DNA from: JBAROU01 sp049642385
GTDB taxonomy: Bacteria > Chloroflexota > Dehalococcoidia > DSTF01 > RBG-16-68-14
DNA: 8,282 nucleotides
Assembly (NCBI GenBank): GCA_049642385.1
Contig: JBAROU010000090.1
Span: forward strand, 1 to 8,282
Direction of reading: 5' to 3'
Shown here: in pieces, positions 5,457-8,282 of the stretch
Position numbering within the stretch: the stretch's first letter is position 1
Layout: each line of letters opens with the position of its first letter
Position numbers and translations under genes: made by a program
Notes under the pieces: generated by a model
Databases searched by the model: none
What the model was told of the DNA's origin: nothing
Seen by the model: only the letters and a program-made list of their open reading frames with translations

Positions 5457-7019
5457 GTGGCCGAACGGCGCATACCCTTCTCCGTCACGGATGACGACGG
5501 CGTTGCCCATCGCGGGGAGATCGTTATCGCGCGCTCCTGGCGCCCGGACGATGAGCCTGACTTAGCGCTGTCGTTCACCATCGTGCTCGCCCAGGAGCCC
5601 GCTCCCGACGGCGCTTCACCGCCTGAATCAGCGTCCGTGGTTATCTGCTCGCCCAGCGTGCCGGTGCGCCTGCCCGCGTCGATCGCCGAGGCGGCCGCCA
5701 CGTACACGGCAGGCACGAATGATTCGGCGGGGCCGGTCAAGCTCTCTCGCACCACCGCTGGCGCGTTCGCGGAGGGCAGGCTGGTGGCGACGAGCCCCCT
5801 ACTCATCGATATGCGCGAGGTGTTCGCGCACGGCGGCAGACCAAAGCTGGAGCTGCTCGCGCGCGAGCTGATCGCCACCGGGCGGCGCATGGATGCGTCC
5901 TGGCGCACCATCAACGAAGTGCTCTCGTGGCCACGCCCGCCCACGCGTCTCACCAAGCCCGACAAGCTCCGGGCGCGCCTTGAAACGACGCTTGCGCGTA
6001 GCGCGTCTGCGCCGGACAACCCTGGAGTCGCGGCTTCGATCGAACGGTTGAGGACTATCGCGAACGGTGGCTGGCCGATGGGGCTCGCGGCTTCGGTCGT
6101 GGACTTGAAGGAGGATGTGGCTCTGGCGCGCTGTCTAAGCGAACGTCCAGAGGAGGCCGCGGAGCTGATCGCCATGCGGGGCTACCTCGATGCGGCGACG
6201 CCTGGGCCGGGGCGAGGCGCGCTGGTCGTCGATCACGCCACCACGCGCGAACAACTCTCGTTCGTAATCCTCCTGTGCGAGCCGCATCAGCTCGATCGCA
6301 TGCGCGCAACGTTCGACGTCTACCAGCAGTCGCATGCGGGAGCCTACGCGGAGCACCACCAGCGCTACTGGCGAGCGTTCGCGCGCCTGCGAGCGCTGTT
6401 GCACGACGCTGCGCCGTCCGCGAAAGCACTGGCGCAGCTAAACACGATCTCGGCGCTGGGCCAGCCGGTAGGAAGGGACGTGCTCGCGGAGTACGAACGG
6501 CTAACGGCGGAGCGCAGCGCCTGTGCGACGACCAACCTGTCGGATGCGCTGCGCGAGCGGCCGACGTGCCCCACCTGCCATCTCTCGCTGGATGACGGTG
6601 TGCCGGCGGAGCAGGCGGACGACGTGCTGCGTCGCATCCATAACGCGCTGGGCCGGCAGCAGCAGCGACTCGCAAGCGAAGCGGTGCGGCGCATCCTGGC
6701 GCGCGGCGGCGAACGCCTCGAACAGTTTCTCCTGATCGTCCAGGCGTCCGACCTCGCCGGCCTGGCGCAGGTGCTGGACGACGACCTGATGACGTTTCTC
6801 CGCGAGCTCCTATCGCAACCTGTCGCGCCGACGCCGGAGGCGCTCGACCTGTTCGTGCAGCTCGCGCGGGCCTACCCGAGCGTTAGCGAGGACCAGCTCG
6901 ACGCGGTGATCGATACGCTCCGGCAGCTGCTGACGGAGAAGCTGACATCGCAGCAAGCGGACGACCCGGCGCACCCGGCGGCGTTCCAGCTCGCCTCGCT
7001 GCCGCCGGCGACATCATGA
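5457..7019 (+). CDS. Uncharacterised 520-residue protein with a CPTC motif, coupled to pth
   Basis: I do not recognise this protein. The GTG start at 5457 is supported by an in-frame TAG at 5436-5438, the promoter directly upstream, and the absence of another in-frame Met until residue 119. Residues 1-115 look strand-rich (ITDs such as 'IPFSVTDDDG', 'GEIVIARSW', 'ALSFTIVLA'). The rest is mostly helical and Leu/Ala/Arg/Glu-rich. A CPTC pair (371-374) after Cys356 sits between helices and may be half a zinc ribbon or a redox pair. Then comes 'QQRLASEAVRRILARGGERL' and a Leu-rich helical end to about residue 500, finishing in a loose Ala/Pro tail. No signal peptide or membrane segment is seen, so a cytoplasmic location is likely. 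Its TGA overlaps the ATG of pth by four bases (ATGA, 7016-7019), so the two are translationally coupled. GC and codon use match the neighbours. Confidence 0.8.
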   Translation: MAERRIPFSVTDDDGVAHRGEIVIARSWRPDDEPDLALSFTIVLAQEPAPDGASPPESASVVICSPSVPVRLPASIAEAAATYTAGTNDSAGPVKLSRTTAGAFAEGRLVATSPLLIDMREVFAHGGRPKLELLARELIATGRRMDASWRTINEVLSWPRPPTRLTKPDKLRARLETTLARSASAPDNPGVAASIERLRTIANGGWPMGLAASVVDLKEDVALARCLSERPEEAAELIAMRGYLDAATPGPGRGALVVDHATTREQLSFVILLCEPHQLDRMRATFDVYQQSHAGAYAEHHQRYWRAFARLRALLHDAAPSAKALAQLNTISALGQPVGRDVLAEYERLTAERSACATTNLSDALRERPTCPTCHLSLDDGVPAEQADDVLRRIHNALGRQQQRLASEAVRRILARGGERLEQFLLIVQASDLAGLAQVLDDDLMTFLRELLSQPVAPTPEALDLFVQLARAYPSVSEDQLDAVIDTLRQLLTEKLTSQQADDPAHPAAFQLASLPPATS

Positions 7020-7678
7020 GCGAGGGGTTGCTGAGCCGCCTGCGGCGTATCGTCGCTCCTGACCACAAGGACGCACAGGAGGACGAGGCGCCGCGTCGCA
7101 TCCGGCTGATCGTTGGGCTGGGCAACGTGGGCAAGGAGTACGCGGAGAACCGCCACAACGTCGGGTTCTGGGTGGTCAACCGCCTCGCGCGCCGCCACGG
7201 CATCGAGCTGGAAACCGGCGGGCAGGCGGCGCTCGGCACGGGCCGCATCGGCGAGCACGAGGTCTCGCTTGCCAAGCCGCGGACGTACGTGAACAAGAGC
7301 GGCGACGCCGTTTGGAACCTGATCAAGCGCCTGAAGCTGGACGACTCGCGTGAGCTGCTGGTGGTGCATGACGAGCTCGACTTGCCAGTGGGCAAAGTGC
7401 GGCTCCGCACGAAGGGTGGCTCCGGCGGCTACAAAGGCCTCCAGTCCATCATCGACGCGACGGGCGGTAGCGACTTCGCGCGGATACGTATCGGCATCGG
7501 GCGGCCGGTCGTCAACGGCAAGCCATCGTGGGAACCGGAACACGTGGCGAACTACGTCCTCTCGAACCCGCCGCCTCACGACCGTACGCTGCTCGACGAG
7601 GCGGTGGAGCGCGCGATCGAAGCGATCGAGGTGGCGATCGCGGATGGCGTCGAGCGCGCGATGGCGAGCTTCAACTAG
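7016..7678 (+). CDS. pth: Peptidyl-tRNA hydrolase (Pth)
   Basis: Pth frees tRNA from peptidyl-tRNAs that drop off the ribosome. The 220-residue protein has about 28 extra charged residues before the usual start ('RLIVGLGNVGKEY'). Family motifs follow: GLGN with Asn37, ENRHNVGF with the catalytic His47, AKPRTYVNKSG with Asn93, VVHDELDLPVG with Asp119, GGSGGYKGLQSII, and the 'IRIGIGRP' strand. These correspond to Asn10, His20, Asn68 and Asp93 of the E. coli enzyme. The residue equivalent to E. coli Asn114 is Lys140 (GGYKGL for GGHNGL), and the usual GLGNPG proline is Val38. The start codon overlaps the stop of the unknown gene upstream, and an extra ribosome site is not obvious. A SnoaL-like gene starts 11 bases after the stop, and a probable mfd follows further on, a known neighbour of pth in several phyla. 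Confidence 0.95.
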   Translation: MSEGLLSRLRRIVAPDHKDAQEDEAPRRIRLIVGLGNVGKEYAENRHNVGFWVVNRLARRHGIELETGGQAALGTGRIGEHEVSLAKPRTYVNKSGDAVWNLIKRLKLDDSRELLVVHDELDLPVGKVRLRTKGGSGGYKGLQSIIDATGGSDFARIRIGIGRPVVNGKPSWEPEHVANYVLSNPPPHDRTLLDEAVERAIEAIEVAIADGVERAMASFN

Positions 7679-7689
7679 CGCGTCGCGAT

Positions 7690-8073
7690 ATGGCAGAGCA
7701 CCCGAACGCTGCCCTGATCCGGCGCATGTACGCGGCGTTCTCCAGCCCCAACTACCACAACACGCTGCGGGAGATCCTGCACGAGGACGTGGTCTGGCAC
7801 CTGCCAGGCGAGCACCCTGCGTCGGGCGACCACGTCGGGCGTGAGGCCGCGTTCGCCGCGATGAACCACTTCGACGGCTCGGTGCAGCTCGAAGTGCATG
7901 ACGTCATCGCGAACGACGAGCACGCTGTGGCGCTGCTGCGCGCGCAGGGCAGCCGTCAGGGGCGCCGGTACGAGTCGCTGGAGATGGATGTGTTCCACAT
8001 CCGCGACGGTCGGGTCACCGAGTTCTGGTCGTTCTCGGAAGACCAGCGCAAGACAGACGAGTACTGGTCGTAA
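7690..8073 (+). CDS. SnoaL-like / nuclear transport factor 2 family protein
   Basis: This 127-residue protein has the standard size and pattern of SnoaL-like (PF12680) domains: helix 'ALIRRMYAAFSS', 'LREILHEDVVWHLPGEHPAS', 'GDHVGREAAFAAM', then strands 'VQLEVHDVIANDEHAVALLR', 'ESLEMDVFHIRDGRVTEFW' and 'SFSEDQRKTDEYW'. The cone-shaped fold binds small hydrophobic ligands in many enzymes and non-enzymes, and the substrate cannot be told. The ATG at 7690 lies 11 bases after the pth stop; the frame is open further upstream, but only inside pth, where it is not family-like. No signal peptide is seen, so it is cytoplasmic. It probably shares the transcript of the unknown gene and pth. The 75 bases after its stop hold no terminator I can support. 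Confidence 0.88.
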   Translation: MAEHPNAALIRRMYAAFSSPNYHNTLREILHEDVVWHLPGEHPASGDHVGREAAFAAMNHFDGSVQLEVHDVIANDEHAVALLRAQGSRQGRRYESLEMDVFHIRDGRVTEFWSFSEDQRKTDEYWS

Positions 8074-8144
8074 CCTGACCGAAACCCCTTATATCCTTTC
8101 GCTTCGCACACGACATAGCCGGGCGGGTTCAGGCAGGGTTGCCG

Positions 8145-8153
8145 TGGTACACT
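8145..8153 (+). promoter_or_regulatory. Extended -10 promoter before the mfd candidate
   Basis: TGG-TACACT (TG at 8145-8146, hexamer 8148-8153) has the same form as the element before 5457; both read GTGGTA plus a final T. Transcription would start near 8160-8162, leaving a leader of about 47 bases before the ATG at 8209. No good -35 box is visible. Confidence 0.5.
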
Positions 8154-8164
8154 GAGTTCGCAAG

Positions 8165-8189
8165 GGGCTGGTCGCCCGACGACCAGCCC
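8165..8189 (+). other. Perfect stem-loop at the 5' end of the mfd-candidate leader
   Basis: GGGCTGGTCG (8165-8174) and its exact reverse complement CGACCAGCCC (8180-8189) enclose a CCCGA loop. It is followed by GTTTCGG, only three T's, which is a poor tract for an intrinsic terminator. If the promoter just upstream is real, the stem begins within about 5 bases of the mRNA 5' end and ends 19 bases before the ATG. It could protect the mRNA, attenuate, or act as a weak terminator of the pth operon. Confidence 0.7.
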
Positions 8190-8208
8190 GTTTCGGCGTG
8201 TATTGCTG

Positions 8209-8282
8209 ATGAAACTATCCAACCTGCTGCCGGCGATCGACGAGGCCTGCTCGCTCTCCGAGTTGCGCGCGCGCCTTGATGT
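8209..8282 (+). CDS. mfd: Probable transcription-repair coupling factor Mfd, N-terminus only (3' end outside window)
   Basis: The ATG at 8209 opens a frame that stays open to the window end. It reads MKLSNLLPAIDEACSLSELR and a few more residues. A short opening of the form 'M-x-L-S-x-L-L-P-x-I' followed by a helix is what Mfd proteins have before their UvrB-like domain, and mfd commonly follows pth (as in Bacillus). Only 24 codons are visible, none from the helicase or UvrB-like motifs, so the product name rests on a short match plus gene order. No Shine-Dalgarno sequence is evident in the 19 bases between the stem-loop and the ATG. The coding frame itself is plausible; the family name is tentative. 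Confidence 0.5.
   Translation, partial: MKLSNLLPAIDEACSLSELRARLD

Noticed and set aside
6055..6675. A 206-codon - strand frame inside the unknown gene
   Set aside because: Arg/Ala/Pro-rich composition typical of a GC-driven shadow, with no start signals.
8074..8144. A terminator or a TTATAT promoter after the SnoaL-like gene
   Set aside because: No stem with a T-run is present, and the AT-rich patch near 8089 has no matching -35 or TG extension.
1..8282. Mobile element, CRISPR array, tRNA/rRNA or defence system
   Set aside because: No terminal repeats, transposase or integrase motifs, spaced repeats, cloverleaf-like sequence or defence domains were seen. Apart from the decayed gene, the content is ordinary metabolic and housekeeping genes.

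Overview
The window reads as one stretch of a GC-rich bacterial chromosome with every supportable gene on the + strand. Hand counts of sample lines give about 65-75% GC in the housekeeping genes. High GC, an extended -10 promoter lying so close to a GTG start that the mRNA would be leaderless, DUF3105 lipoproteins and a pth-then-probable-mfd order would fit a Chloroflexota member (Dehalococcoidia/Thermomicrobia-like) or another high-GC lineage. That placement is inference; no marker here fixes it. I see no phage, transposon, CRISPR, tRNA or rRNA, and no defence system.

Left part (1-2399): the 3' end of an NDP-forming acyl-CoA synthetase/CoA-binding protein. It is followed by a lower-GC PhnB/VOC-type glyoxalase-fold gene with a good Shine-Dalgarno site, then a short decayed remnant of what looks like a BNR/WD40 'exo-sialidase-like' gene, then a zinc-dependent medium-chain alcohol dehydrogenase.

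Middle (2400-5416): two tandem, clearly paralogous DUF3105 lipoproteins, the second carrying an extra N-terminal NTF2-like domain. A cysteine desulfurase (NifS/IscS type) follows. Its probable sigma70 promoter has a -35 box overlapping the stop codon of the second lipoprotein gene.

Right part (5417-8282): a probably leaderless gene for a 520-residue protein I do not recognise, translationally coupled by an ATGA overlap to peptidyl-tRNA hydrolase (pth), then a SnoaL-like small protein. After an apparent new extended -10 promoter and a perfect 10-bp stem-loop comes the start of a gene that is probably mfd (transcription-repair coupling factor). The 520-aa unknown, pth and the SnoaL-like gene look like one operon.

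The window is mostly ordinary. The points most worth a second look are the unknown protein coupled to pth, the duplicated DUF3105 pair with its Cys/His pattern, the 5'-terminal hairpin before the mfd candidate, and the multiply frameshifted pseudogene.
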